From positions 1 through 64,000 of the forward strand of contig WNNJ02002430.1 of assembly GCA_012934845.2 (NCBI GenBank): a stretch of DNA of 64,000 nt, given 5' to 3'. This DNA comes from Pomphorhynchus laevis (lineage: Eukaryota > Acanthocephala > Palaeacanthocephala > Echinorhynchida > Pomphorhynchidae). Positions 1 through 9,700 of this stretch are shown here, piece by piece (the stretch's first letter is position 1; every line of letters starts with the position of its first letter). Under the pieces are notes generated by a model. That model saw only the letters and a program-made list of their open reading frames with translations, was not told where the DNA came from and did not search any database. The translations under genes and the position numbers were made by a program.

Positions 1-221
<221 letters not shown>

Positions 222-304
222 TCATAATATTCTACCCTATTAATTATACTATATCTTTCAAGAAAAATCACTATAAAGAATAAAAAAGAAACATTTAAAC
301 AAAA

Positions 305-357
305 TAAAAAAAGAGGGATTATCTGTATAGCAAAAATAATCCTATACTTCCCTCTTT
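305..357 (-). terminator. rho-independent terminator between secY and adk
   Basis: An inverted repeat pairs GAGGG at 313-317 with CCCTC at 351-355, with an inner ATTAT/ATAAT match. On the minus strand it is followed by a T-rich run. It lies 25 bases after the secY stop, so it probably ends or attenuates the ribosomal-protein transcript before adk. Confidence 0.75.
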
Positions 358-381
358 TTATTTTTTAAGATTTTATTTTAT

Positions 382-1662
382 TTAAATAAAACCTTTATAC
401 TCTTTAACAACCATATGCGCATCAATTTGTTGTATAGTATCTATTGCAACTCCCACAACAATAATAATTCCTGTTCCACCAAAAAACTCTGGTAATCCTA
501 GAGAATTAAATATTGCCATTGGTAATATGCAAATAATAGCTAGGAAGACTGCTCCACCCCAAGTTATTCTTGTTACAACACCTTCTAGATATTCTGCTGT
601 TTCTTCTCCAGGTCTTATACCAGGGATAGTTCCCCCACCTTGTTTAAGGTTATCGGCAACTTTATCTGGATCGAATACAATAGCAGTATAAAAAAAAGAA
701 AAGAAAATAATAATTACAGCATAAAGTGCCATATATACCGGATGTGATTGTGTGAAAACTCTTCCTAACAGTACTTTCATTTCTGAACCTGAAGGTAAAG
801 CATTAACTGCAACAGAAGGAATCATCATAACAACAGAAGCAAAAATTACAGGCATAATCCCTGCAGTATTTAACTTAAGTGGTATGTATGAACTTTGCTC
901 CATTCCAGCTTTTCCACCAAAACCTCTTCCTACATAATGAACAGGAATTTTTCTCTGTCCAAGTTGAAATATAACTATTCCAGTGATTGTTATTATTGCT
1001 GCTATTGCAACAACTATCAATAGAGGTATCAGGAATTTGCTTCCTTTCATACTTTCAATTGTTTTTACTATATCAGCAGGAATTCTTGAAATTACATTTA
1101 AAAAAATTAAAAGAGATACTCCATTTCCTAAACCTTTTAGAGATATCTGCTCGCCTATCCACATTAAAAATACTGTTCCTGCAGTTAATGTCGTAATAGT
1201 AGTTAAAAAAAACATAAATCCAGGTGTTGTAACAAGCCCTGAAGACTGTAACCAAGTACAAACTCCTAGTCCTTGAACAATAGCAATTCCTATTGTTAGG
1301 TACCTTGTCCACTGAGTTAACTTATTTCTAGCACCCTCTCCCTCTTTTCTCATTTCTTCTAATTTAGGAACAATACTTCCTAATAGACTAAATACTATTG
1401 ACGCATTAATATAAGGAACAATTCCCAATGCAAATATGGAGACTCTACTAAAAGCCCCCCCAGAAAACATATTAATGTACCCTAATATGCTACTCTGTTG
1501 GGTCATTATAGCAAGCCTATCGATGTCTACGCCAGGAGTAGGAATATGAGTTCCTATCCTAGCTACTAAAAACATCAATAAAGTAAATATTATTCTCTCT
1601 CTAAGTTCAGGTATTTTAGCTATACTCTTTAATCTACTTATTCCAGTATCTACTAAAGCCAA
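382..1662 (-). CDS. secY: protein translocase subunit SecY
   Basis: SecY forms the membrane channel through which the Sec system exports unfolded proteins, with SecE, SecG and the SecA motor. The 426-residue product has the usual length and about ten hydrophobic segments. Family signatures are visible: GTHIPTPGVD after the first helix, the plug-region GGAFSRVSIFALGIVPYI, and PGIRPGEETAEYL before helix 8. The start is TTG at 1662, about nine bases after GAGGTG; no in-frame ATG fits better. It lies 31 bases downstream of rplO. Sequence and composition suggest Fusobacteriota. Confidence 0.95.
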   Translation of the reverse strand: MALVDTGISRLKSIAKIPELRERIIFTLLMFLVARIGTHIPTPGVDIDRLAIMTQQSSILGYINMFSGGAFSRVSIFALGIVPYINASIVFSLLGSIVPKLEEMRKEGEGARNKLTQWTRYLTIGIAIVQGLGVCTWLQSSGLVTTPGFMFFLTTITTLTAGTVFLMWIGEQISLKGLGNGVSLLIFLNVISRIPADIVKTIESMKGSKFLIPLLIVVAIAAIITITGIVIFQLGQRKIPVHYVGRGFGGKAGMEQSSYIPLKLNTAGIMPVIFASVVMMIPSVAVNALPSGSEMKVLLGRVFTQSHPVYMALYAVIIIFFSFFYTAIVFDPDKVADNLKQGGGTIPGIRPGEETAEYLEGVVTRITWGGAVFLAIICILPMAIFNSLGLPEFFGGTGIIIVVGVAIDTIQQIDAHMVVKEYKGFI

Positions 1663-1693
1663 CTTTAATTCACCTCACTTGAGATATTTATTA

Positions 1694-2176
1694 CTACTTC
1701 TTATTATTTCCAGCAATATCAGCAAATGTTTTAACTTCGATTATTTCTATAGTTCCACCTTTTGATTCGATGATTGCTTTCGCTGCATCAGAAACTTTAT
1801 GAGCTTTTACAGAAATTTTCTTATCAAGAACTCCGTTTGCAAGTATTTTTACACCGTCAAGTAATTTCTTAACGAATCCAGCAGCCATTAATAACTCTGG
1901 AGTAACTTCAGTTCCATCCTCAAATCTACTTAAAACATCTAAATTAACAATTGCATACTCTTTCTTGAATCTAGCATTAGAGAATCCTCTCTTAGGTACT
2001 CTTCTGTATAAAGGCATTTGTCCACCTTCAAAATATGGTTTAACTCCACCACCAGCTCTTGAATTTTGTCCATTACTTCCTTTTCCAGAAGTTTTACCAA
2101 GTCCAGAAGACTCACCTCTTCCCACTCTCTTTCTTGCTTTTTTTGGTTCAGAAGGTTTTAATTCATTTAATTTCAT
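1694..2176 (-). CDS. rplO: 50S ribosomal protein L15 (uL15)
   Basis: L15 is a large-subunit protein bound to 23S rRNA. The 160-residue product begins [20 protein letters not shown] and has the glycine-rich [13 protein letters not shown] segment typical of bacterial L15, followed by [17 protein letters not shown]. An ATG start at 2176 is preceded by GGAGGTG. It sits three bases after rpmD and before secY, the standard spc order. Confidence 0.96.
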   Translation of the reverse strand: MKLNELKPSEPKKARKRVGRGESSGLGKTSGKGSNGQNSRAGGGVKPYFEGGQMPLYRRVPKRGFSNARFKKEYAIVNLDVLSRFEDGTEVTPELLMAAGFVKKLLDGVKILANGVLDKKISVKAHKVSDAAKAIIESKGGTIEIIEVKTFADIAGNNKK

Positions 2177-2179
2177 AGA

Positions 2180-2362
2180 TTATTGCACCTCCTCTACCTT
2201 TAGTAAGTAAGACACTAGAGCAATTTTTCCTTTTAATTCAGGAGTTACAGTATGCTCTACTACATCGTTAACTTTTCTTATTCCTAAAGAATTAAGAGTA
2301 GCGACGTGGTTAGGTTTTCTTCCAATCATGCTTTTCACAAGCTCAATTTTAACCTTTAACAT
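2180..2362 (-). CDS. rpmD: 50S ribosomal protein L30 (uL30)
   Basis: A 60-residue protein beginning [20 protein letters not shown], the usual size and start of bacterial L30, a small subunit protein with a beta-alpha-beta fold. ATG start at 2362 with a close AGGAGGT site. It lies between rpsE and rplO with gaps of 13 and 3 bases, so translation is probably coupled. Confidence 0.94.
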   Translation of the reverse strand: MLKVKIELVKSMIGRKPNHVATLNSLGIRKVNDVVEHTVTPELKGKIALVSYLLKVEEVQ

Positions 2363-2375
2363 ATTCGTTTACCTC

Positions 2376-2879
2376 CTAGCTTAAAATTTCTTTAACTTCT
2401 TTGCCTCTTAAAGCTGCTACTTCCTGTGCCGATCTCAATGTTCTTAACCCTTCAATAGTTGCTCTTGCAACGTTATGTTTTGTTCTTGAACCTTTAATCT
2501 TAGTCAGTATGTTGTGAACTCCAACAAGCTCTAATACTTCTCTTGCAGCAGAACCAGCTATTACTCCAGTTCCCTCATATGCAGGCGCCATCCACACAGA
2601 TGTTGCTCCCCATTTTCCTACTATCTCGTGAGGAATAGTATTCCCTTTTAACGATACATCTACTAAATTTTTCTTAGCAGCTGCGATAGCTTTTTTTATT
2701 GCATCAGGAACACCGTTAGCTTTTCCTAAACCTAAACCGATTTTCCCTTGACCGTCTCCAACAGCAGCTAGAACAGAAAAAGATATAGTTCTTCCTCCCT
2801 TAGTTGTTTTAGATACTCTAGAGATTTTTATTAATTTTTCTTGATATTGGTTATCTTCTTTATTAACAAACTTTGACAA
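2376..2879 (-). CDS. rpsE: 30S ribosomal protein S5 (uS5)
   Basis: S5 helps set decoding accuracy and contacts the 16S rRNA at the mRNA entry channel. The 167-residue product shows the double-stranded-RNA-binding start (ISRVSKTTKGGRTISF) and the conserved GDGQGKIGLGLGKANGVPDAI loop region. The apparent start is TTG at 2879 after GGAGGAATAAAC. Position between rplR and rpmD is canonical. Confidence 0.95.
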   Translation of the reverse strand: MSKFVNKEDNQYQEKLIKISRVSKTTKGGRTISFSVLAAVGDGQGKIGLGLGKANGVPDAIKKAIAAAKKNLVDVSLKGNTIPHEIVGKWGATSVWMAPAYEGTGVIAGSAAREVLELVGVHNILTKIKGSRTKHNVARATIEGLRTLRSAQEVAALRGKEVKEILS

Positions 2880-2902
2880 GTTTATTCCTCCTCTCTACAG
2901 AA

Positions 2903-3271
2903 TTAGAACTTTAGCCCTGCTTCTCTTGCAGCATCTGCTAAAGCAGCTACTCTACCTGTATATTTATATCCTGCTCTATCAAATACAACAGATGTCACAT
3001 TCTTTGTTATTGCTCTTTCAGCAACTAACTTACCTACAAGCTTAGCCGATTCAGTGTTTCCACCATGCCCAACATTTCCTTTTAACTCTTTATCAATTGT
3101 TGAAGCAGAAACTAACGTAACTGCATTAACATCATCGATTAATTGAGCAAAGATATTGTTGTTTGATTTATATACACAAAGTCTCGGTCTTTCCGCAGTA
3201 CCAGACAATTTTGATCTGATAGCTGTGTGTTTAGCTTTTCTTACTTTTTGTCTATTTACTTTCTTAAACAA
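2903..3271 (-). CDS. rplR: 50S ribosomal protein L18 (uL18)
   Basis: L18 binds 5S rRNA and helps dock it to the central protuberance. The 122-residue product has the basic N-terminus [12 protein letters not shown], the segment [16 protein letters not shown], and the C-terminal [20 protein letters not shown] signature. A TTG start at 3271 follows GGAGGTAAGGAAG. It lies between rplF and rpsE. Confidence 0.95.
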   Translation of the reverse strand: MFKKVNRQKVRKAKHTAIRSKLSGTAERPRLCVYKSNNNIFAQLIDDVNAVTLVSASTIDKELKGNVGHGGNTESAKLVGKLVAERAITKNVTSVVFDRAGYKYTGRVAALADAAREAGLKF

Positions 3272-3299
3272 CTTCCTTACCTCCTTTGTTTAAGCTATC

Positions 3300-3833
3300 T
3301 TACGATTTCTTACCTTCTTTTCTTCTAATAACTTCATCAGAATACTTAACACCTTTTCCTTTATAAGGTTCAGGCTCTCTGTTAGATCTAATTTCTGCAG
3401 CAACTTGTCCTACAACATCTTTTTCAATTCCTTCAATATGAATAGTTGTATTCTTTTCCACAGTCATTTTAATTCCTGAAACTGCATCAATTATAACAGG
3501 ATGAGAAAACCCTAAAGCCAACTCTAAACCATTATTTTTTTCTGCTGCTCTATAACCAACACCTACTAAGTTAAGAGTTTTCTTAAAACCTTCACTAACT
3601 CCAACTACCATGTTATTGATTAAAGCTCTTGTAGTTCCATGTATTGCTCTTATAGCTGGAAGATCGTTTGGTCTCTCAACTGATAAGATATTACTCTCTA
3701 ATTTGATTGTTAAATCTTTAGAGAACTCTTTTGTTAAAGTACCTTTTGGTCCTTTTACAGTAACAACATTGTTGTTAACTGTAATTTCGACACCAGTAGG
3801 TACATTAATAAGTTTATTTCCTACTCTTGACAT
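3300..3833 (-). CDS. rplF: 50S ribosomal protein L6 (uL6)
   Basis: L6 supports the factor-binding region of the large subunit. The 177-residue product begins [17 protein letters not shown] and ends with [20 protein letters not shown], the conserved C-terminal motif. ATG start at 3833 follows AGGAGGGA. It is the last intact bacterial gene; its upstream neighbour rpsH is cut by the junction. Confidence 0.96.
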   Translation of the reverse strand: MSRVGNKLINVPTGVEITVNNNVVTVKGPKGTLTKEFSKDLTIKLESNILSVERPNDLPAIRAIHGTTRALINNMVVGVSEGFKKTLNLVGVGYRAAEKNNGLELALGFSHPVIIDAVSGIKMTVEKNTTIHIEGIEKDVVGQVAAEIRSNREPEPYKGKGVKYSDEVIRRKEGKKS

Positions 3834-3857
3834 TGAATGTTCCCTCCTAAGTATCTA

Positions 3858-3918
3858 TTACCAAACAAATGCTAGGATTTCTCCACCTATGTTCTCTCTT
3901 CTTGCTACTTTATCAGTA
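3858..3918 (-). pseudogene. rpsH: 30S ribosomal protein S8, C-terminal stub cut by the junction
   Basis: The reverse strand ends with IGGEILAFVW and a stop at 3858-3860, the C-terminus of bacterial S8, 25 bases before rplF, as expected in the spc operon. The preceding TDKVARRE motif is present but one or two bases out of frame with the end, near an AAGAAGAGAA run. Beyond about 3918 the S8 match stops and retroelement sequence starts. Only the last 20 or so codons remain. Confidence 0.8.
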
Positions 3919-3925
3919 ACTAACT
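3905..3925. other. bacterial-eukaryotic junction
   Basis: Left of this point both strands carry tightly spaced bacterial genes. Right of it a Penelope-like RT ORF is already open and is cut off after its LPKVHKE and GRPII motifs, before the catalytic palm. The bases around GTTAGTTAC fit both flanks, a few bases of shared sequence as at chimeric joins. No direct repeat, tRNA or attachment site is visible. Confidence 0.8.
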
Positions 3926-5085
3926 AGAAACGTTAATAAGTGATCTATGAATCTAGATAATTGTACTGTTGCTGTGTTTATGCAGCTGATGATTGGTCTA
4001 CCAGGACATGGAGTTATTTCCTTGTGTACTTTTGGCAGTAAATAGAATTTACCAGCGTTTGCGGAAGTTATTACTAGTTTGTTCGCTGTGTCCTTGTCGA
4101 TTACGTTCTTTCCAAGATATTTCATCGCCAATGTCGAAACATTATTTACTGCTACTTTCACTGCGTTCAGGTCACATTTTTCATACGACGGACTACATAA
4201 GTGCTTTTGAGCCTCTACAATGTAGTCATCACGCTCCCACAATACAGCCTGTTTTCCTTTATCAGCTTTAACAATAAGTACATTTTCATTTGAGGCAAGG
4301 TTTGTGGCTGCCGTCATTAATTCCTTAGTTACATTTTGAAAGCAGTTGTAATTTGGTTGCATTTGTAGGTATATATCGAACATCGTTGACGACATTTCTT
4401 GAGTTATAGTTTTATTGTTGTCTGCATGTTTATTCGCTTCGAAGCACTTTTTTGACGTGTTAGAGATACCTTTCAATAGATCATATCGGCAGAATTCCCT
4501 CTTAGATATATTAAAATCTAGACCAAGATTGAGGAGGTTAAGTTCATTAGCCGTTGGTGTATATTTTGATAAATTGATAACGCTATTTAAATTATATTTG
4601 TTCGATCTTTTTCTTGTCTTAAGTGTATATTTTCGATTTGGATGGAATTGTATTCTAGCGAGTTCAATTGGGTGAACATTACGACGAGTCAATTTTGAAA
4701 GTTTCTTTACTTTGTTCCAAATAATTTGATTGTATAATTCTTGATTTAGAGGGTACATGATACCATTTGAAATTTTTCCGTAATAGTTACGTAGTGCTCT
4801 TGTAAGCTCAACACTCGCCTTATTTAGGATTTTGTTCCATTTTATTCTCAAATTTTCAACGTCTGCGTTACCATTAGTAGACTTGCTTACACTTAATGGT
4901 TTTTTAAGTTTTAGACCCTTTGATATAATTTTATTTTCCAAGCAAAAAGACAAATATTGCATATGTGCCGTACAAGTTGTTCGTAGATTAGTTGCGTACT
5001 TCATCGGGATTCCATCAGGAATTCGTTCATATATTTTAGGAAAGACTTGACACCGACGACCAGGATACTTATTGTATTCGTTCAT
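3913..5085 (-). pseudogene. canonical Penelope-like element, N-terminal part of the reverse transcriptase ORF
   Basis: A 390-residue ORF starts at 5085 directly after a pseudo-LTR. Its C-terminal part shows VLIVKADKGKQAVLWERDDY and FYLLPKVHKE...PGRPIIS, the finger-domain motifs of Penelope-like reverse transcriptases, which are related to telomerase. The palm motifs and the endonuclease are missing because the ORF ends at the bacterial junction. Gene order on this strand is pseudo-LTR then ORF, as in complete PLEs. No frameshift is seen within the retained part. Confidence 0.85.
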
Positions 5086-5097
5086 ATATTAATATTA

Positions 5098-5285
5098 AAG
5101 AATTAACTGGTGTTAAAGTACGAGCAATATTATTACGTTTCGGCTAAAGCCTTCGTCAGATAATCTAAAACAAAAAATATAGTCACAATATGCAATAAAT
5201 GTCTAGAAAATAAAAATCAAAGTTCTAGATGTGAGTTTAGACCAGGTTGCATGTCTAACATTAATTGAGCAATCCAAATATTTTC
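5098..5285 (-). repeat. PLE pseudo-LTR (upstream copy)
   Basis: This stretch is the reverse complement of 6073-6275. On the minus strand it carries the end of an endonuclease coding region, a 3' UTR and a hammerhead ribozyme, then leads directly into the RT ORF. PLEs are known for such tandem or inverted partial copies. The two arms differ by a few bases and a short TTTTTA expansion in the downstream arm. Confidence 0.85.
5110..5172 (-). ncRNA. hammerhead ribozyme in the upstream PLE pseudo-LTR
   Basis: On the minus strand the core reads CTGACGA, a short stem II GGC-TTTA-GCC, then GAAAC (5137-5159). An ACG...CGT helix with an AT-rich loop follows as stem III, ending at a GTA triplet that could be the cleavage site. 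Hammerheads in PLE pseudo-LTRs are established. Stem I is less clear to me. Confidence 0.8.
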
Positions 5286-5289
5286 TTAT

Positions 5290-6141
5290 TTCCTCTATTT
5301 GCACGCCAAAAGTGCTCACTCTCTGACTACGAAGCGAGGCATAATTAGAAATGAGGAACTGCGAATCATTAAAATTTGTAGCACTATTTACGAAAGGGAA
5401 AGAAACCTCAGTGAACTAACTATGTCCCTTCTTTCGAGAGGGTATCGCCACCGTGAGATATACAGAGAGATTTCAAAAGTTAAAAATTTAAGGCGTATCG
5501 ATGTTTTACAAAAGAAAATTACGAAAGAACCACGAATAATAACTTTCTTGCAATACCACCCAGCATTACAATCATTTGAACGAAACATCGTAAAATCATT
5601 TAAAGATACATGCAAAGCTAACTCTGTTAAGGGCACAGCGCCACAGGTATTTTACTCTGCCAAACACAAGCTCAAAACATTCTTGAAACACAACAAGAAA
5701 TTTAATAACGTGAATTGCAGCACCAAACCATGCAAACGACCAAGATGCAAAACATGTGCGCTTATTAATGAAAATAAGTCATTCAAGAGTGCGGTTACAA
5801 ACATTAAGTATAATGTCCAGTGTGATGCCAGTTGTGTAACAACACATAATATATACCTGGCAAACTGTAGTATGTGCAACGCCCAATATGTGGGAGAAAC
5901 TAAAAGAAAATTAAGCGAGAGAGTCACAAACCGAAGGAACGACATAAAATTTAAACGAACGGAAAACGACGGCGCTGTAAAACATACTGTCGAAAAACAC
6001 AACGGTAAATGTGACTATAAATATAACATTATTGAGAAAGATGTTAAAAAAGATTATGAGCGAAAGAACAAAGAAAATATTTGGATTGCTCAATTAATGT
6101 TAGACATGCAACCTGGTCTAAACTCACATCTAGAACTTTGA
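5290..6141 (+). CDS. PLE C-terminal region with GIY-YIG endonuclease (inverted 5'-truncated copy)
   Basis: A 280-residue ORF (ATG at 5299) with no internal stop. It starts in the RT thumb (AHSLTTKRGIIR) and continues through a cysteine cluster (CSTKPCKRPRCKTC) to the GIY-YIG nuclease: IYLANCSMCNAQYVGETKR, then an arginine-containing helix and a distal His/Glu segment (HTVEKHNGKC, KENIWIAQL). In PLEs this nuclease nicks target DNA to prime reverse transcription. The copy is 5'-truncated and lies head to head with the RT fragment to its left, an arrangement PLEs often make. It is continuous with its 3' pseudo-LTR. Confidence 0.88.
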   Translation, partial: FLYLHAKSAHSLTTKRGIIRNEELRIIKICSTIYERERNLSELTMSLLSRGYRHREIYREISKVKNLRRIDVLQKKITKEPRIITFLQYHPALQSFERNIVKSFKDTCKANSVKGTAPQVFYSAKHKLKTFLKHNKKFNNVNCSTKPCKRPRCKTCALINENKSFKSAVTNIKYNVQCDASCVTTHNIYLANCSMCNAQYVGETKRKLSERVTNRRNDIKFKRTENDGAVKHTVEKHNGKCDYKYNIIEKDVKKDYERKNKENIWIAQLMLDMQPGLNSHLEL

Positions 6142-6270
6142 TTTTTATTTTTATTTTTATTTTCTAGACATTTATTGCATATTGTGACTATATTTTTTGT
6201 TTTAGATTATCTGACGAAGGCTTTAGCCGAAACGTAATAATATTGCTCGTACTTTAACACCAGTTTAATT

Positions 6271-6275
<5 letters not shown>
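6073..6275 (+). repeat. PLE pseudo-LTR (downstream copy)
   Basis: Inverted partner of 5098-5285. It contains the last codons of the endonuclease ORF, the 3' UTR and a hammerhead, and ends in a (TA)n microsatellite, consistent with the PLE preference for simple-repeat targets. Confidence 0.85.
6200..6262 (+). ncRNA. hammerhead ribozyme in the downstream PLE pseudo-LTR
   Basis: Core at 6211-6233: CTGACGA, GGC-TTTA-GCC, GAAAC, then the ACG...CGT helix ending at GTA near 6255. It is identical in its core to the upstream copy and lies on the sense strand of the endonuclease ORF, as expected for PLE transcript processing. Confidence 0.82.

Positions 6276-6344
<69 letters not shown>
6273..6344. repeat. 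(TA)n microsatellite
   Basis: About 70 bases of uninterrupted TA directly after the PLE end. It is probably the insertion target or was expanded at insertion. Confidence 0.95.
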
Positions 6345-6345
<1 letters not shown>

Positions 6346-6679
6346 CGAACGAGATACGCATGGTTTATTTTTATACTACGCTTTAGTCAAACAAAATGAC
6401 CCTATTCAAATTAGTACAATCATCTAATGATTAAGTTATAACATTCACCTAATGATTTTAAAAAGCGACAAAATCCAAAAATCTATAACAAAATACAACT
6501 GCTAAATAGCGTAAATGGCATAGCTCGAAAGTATGTGGATATGTTGTAAATGAATAATTATCAACGATGCACAGATAACGACAAATCATTTTTTGATTTC
6601 ACAAAAAAATTAAGATGTAAATTAAAAGACAAATCATTTAAATAGTTCACTTTTAATATTCTTCATCGACTAATCTGAA
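6345..6679. other. 3' flank of the ubiquilin gene
   Basis: AT-rich sequence downstream of the ubiquilin stop on the minus strand. A possible ATTAAA polyadenylation signal lies at about 6650 on that strand. No other coding potential is seen. Confidence 0.4.
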
Positions 6680-6777
6680 TTACGGTTGTGAATTTGGTGG
6701 ATTTTGTCTGAAGTTTTGTTGTTGTTCTAGTATACGTTCTACAGCCATATTTACGTCACCCATTGATGCAACAAGCG
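6680..6777 (-). CDS. Ubqn: ubiquilin last exon (UBA domain, second half, and stop)
   Basis: After a tttAG acceptor the exon encodes [17 protein letters not shown], the second half of the UBA domain that binds ubiquitin, then a Gln/Asn/Pro-rich tail and TAA at 6680-6682. The first codon is completed by the single G left by the previous exon. Confidence 0.9.
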
Positions 6778-9700
6778 CTAAATATAGCAATGTTTAATCC
6801 GAATATTAAATTTGGTTAAATCCGAATTTAATTACAGTTAATAATCATAAATGCTCACTGTAAAAAACTAACCTCTAAGATTTGCATCACGGTTATGAAA
6901 TCCCATTGTCTGCATTTGTTCAAGTTCGGATGCATAAAGTTGTTCTGGAGTTTGGCTTGGTTGTTGATTTGTCGGCTGATGTTGCTAACCATAAAATAGA
7001 TAAATATTTTCACCTCTCAAACATAAAATAATATTAACGAAAACATATAAGACATGTGATCGATTAATACAAAATTGCTTTAATAAAATATCAACAGTTT
7101 CAGAGGAATATTAATCATGCAAAGTATTTGTTATTTTTTTTAATTATCTAATATTGTATAAGTTGAAAGTCTCATAATATGTATTACAATTTATTAAAAA
7201 CATATTGATATAAACTTTTTTAAATTTAACGCAAAGAAACAATAAAATCATAGAATTTAAATCAATAAAAATTTGATAAAATTGAAAAGTAAGCAAAATG
7301 ATGTGTAATCTTATTTAATTATTAATTACAAATGTGTAATTATTTAAAGTATCGAAAATATCTTGAAAATACAAGCAATTGGGTTTGATTAAGTGTAAAG
7401 TAAAACAATAACGGTTATTTGCCAGTGTATTCTCCAACGTATTCCTACAAGAAAAATTTCAGTGGCTAGGATTACACTTAATCGCAGATTGAAACTTTGG
7501 ACGATTGGGAGACTAGATGAACTAATGTTAGAAGCTAGATCGATACAACAATGCCTATCACATTCCCGTGAAATACATAATAAATCATGGCAGGGCACGT
7601 TTTGCAAACTGATGAAATCAGGGAAAACTGTTCAGGCTATGAGAGTACTTGATCCTAACTACCAATCCGAGAGAGTGCTAAAATTAAGTGAGAAAATAAA
7701 TGGTAAGACAGTACGAGATATTTTAAGAGAAAAACATCCACAAGCAGCTGGTATAGTAAATGGAGTAATTGTAAATTCCCCATACCAGACCGACTTACCG
7801 TTTTATACGGAATGCTTTGATGCAGAAAGAATTATTTATGAATCACGAAGTACATCAGGTTCAGCTGGACCATCTGAAGTTGACTCACTTCAGTGGTTAT
7901 CACTGCTTACAGAATTTGGTGAAGATTCCAGACAGTCAGCGGAATCAATAGCTGTTGTAGCTCGAAAGATATCAATGATTAACTACCCAGCAACTGCTTA
8001 AGAGCATACCGCAACTCACGCCTGATTGCATTAGACAAGTTACCAGGTGTAAGACTCATTGGGGTTGGTTAGGTTTTTCGAAGAATCATTAGCAAGGATG
8101 TTTTAAGGATAGTTTCTGACTATGTTTAAGAAGTCGCCTCGAATATTCAACTGTGTGCAGGCCAGCGCTGCGGTATAAAATATGCGATATATAGTGTTAG
8201 ATCAAGATTTCAGCTCGACACCTCTGAATGTACATTAACAATTGATGCAAGCAACGCGTTCAATCGAATTAACCGCAAAAATGCACTTGCTAGTATGACA
8301 AATATATGCCCTGCTTTATCAACCGCATTGAACAATACGTATTGTGAAGATCCGGAACTATATGTAGAAAACGACGTTTGGTTTTCTAAAGAAGGGTTCA
8401 CTCAAGGTGACCCCTGTATCTGATTGCATTTGCAGGCGCGTCGATTCCATTAATAAAAAACATCAATTCTCGTTTGTCTAATGCATTTCAACGTTGGTAT
8501 GCAGATGATGTAACTTTTGTCGCTACGGTTTCTGAAGCAGTCGAATTCCTTAAGATAGTAGGAGAACTTGGACCGAAATACGGCTTTCATGTTAATTATG
8601 GAAAATTCAATATATTATTAAAGCCAGGCGTGATATTAGAACAATCAAATTATTTTACTGACATCGAAACTGACATCACAGAAGAAGGTATAGGTTTACT
8701 TGGATCCTTTATTGGCATTGATTCATTTGTTTATAAAAATGTGTCTAAGAAGATAAGTAAGTGGATGACAATCTTAGGGCGGTTTGCTAAAATTGCCATT
8801 TTCGACACACAAATAGCTTACTGTGCGTATGTCTTCTCCCTTTAACACAAATGGACACATCTTATCAGGACGTGTAAATGCAACTGAGAATGGTTCAATT
8901 ATTTGGAGGATATTTATCTTTTAACTTCCCATAAAGCATGGCGGATTAGGGTTGTTAAATATTAAAGAACGAGCAGTGTATGAATATGAGCATTCATACA
9001 TAATGACCCATCCACTAGATGAATATCACTCCATAAAGGAAGTAAGAGTCTTAGGAGATCGGATTTCAAAACAAATGAAGGAAGAGTCCACTAACAAAAC
9101 GAAGTTTAATATATCAAGTATCATGAATAAAGTAGACAATGTTTAAAAAAAATTGCTATTTGCTTCAGAAAAAGGTGCCTCTTCTTGGCTTTCAATGCGT
9201 CCATTGCCAGTTCAGGGATTGTGTCTGATCCCTCAGCAATTTCAAGATGGACTTTCATAGCATTTTGGTTGGGATCTGATCGGTGTGTCAAAATGCATTT
9301 GTGGGGAAGAAGGTCGGTGTAACACATTCACCCTCATGTAGACACGGTGGATCCACCCTTTTCGTCATGATATAATACGGGATACAATTTGCCAATCATT
9401 GGAGGAAGTTTGTAAAGCAGTGCATGTTAAACCCGTATTATCTCCAGTAGGAAATTATGTGATCACGTGCGCTACAACTTCAATTGATCACAACGTACGT
9501 CTTGATATTTTATGCCTAGGATTGTTTGGAAGTACGGTTGAGCGGTCCTTAATGGACGTTTAAATTTTCAACATATATGCTCAATGTTACTCTCACAAAA
9601 TACCTGCAAGTACATATGAATATCACGAGGGAAGAAAAAGATCAAAGTATCTCGAACGTGTTTCCAATGTGGAGCAATGTGGATTTATACCTTTGATTTT

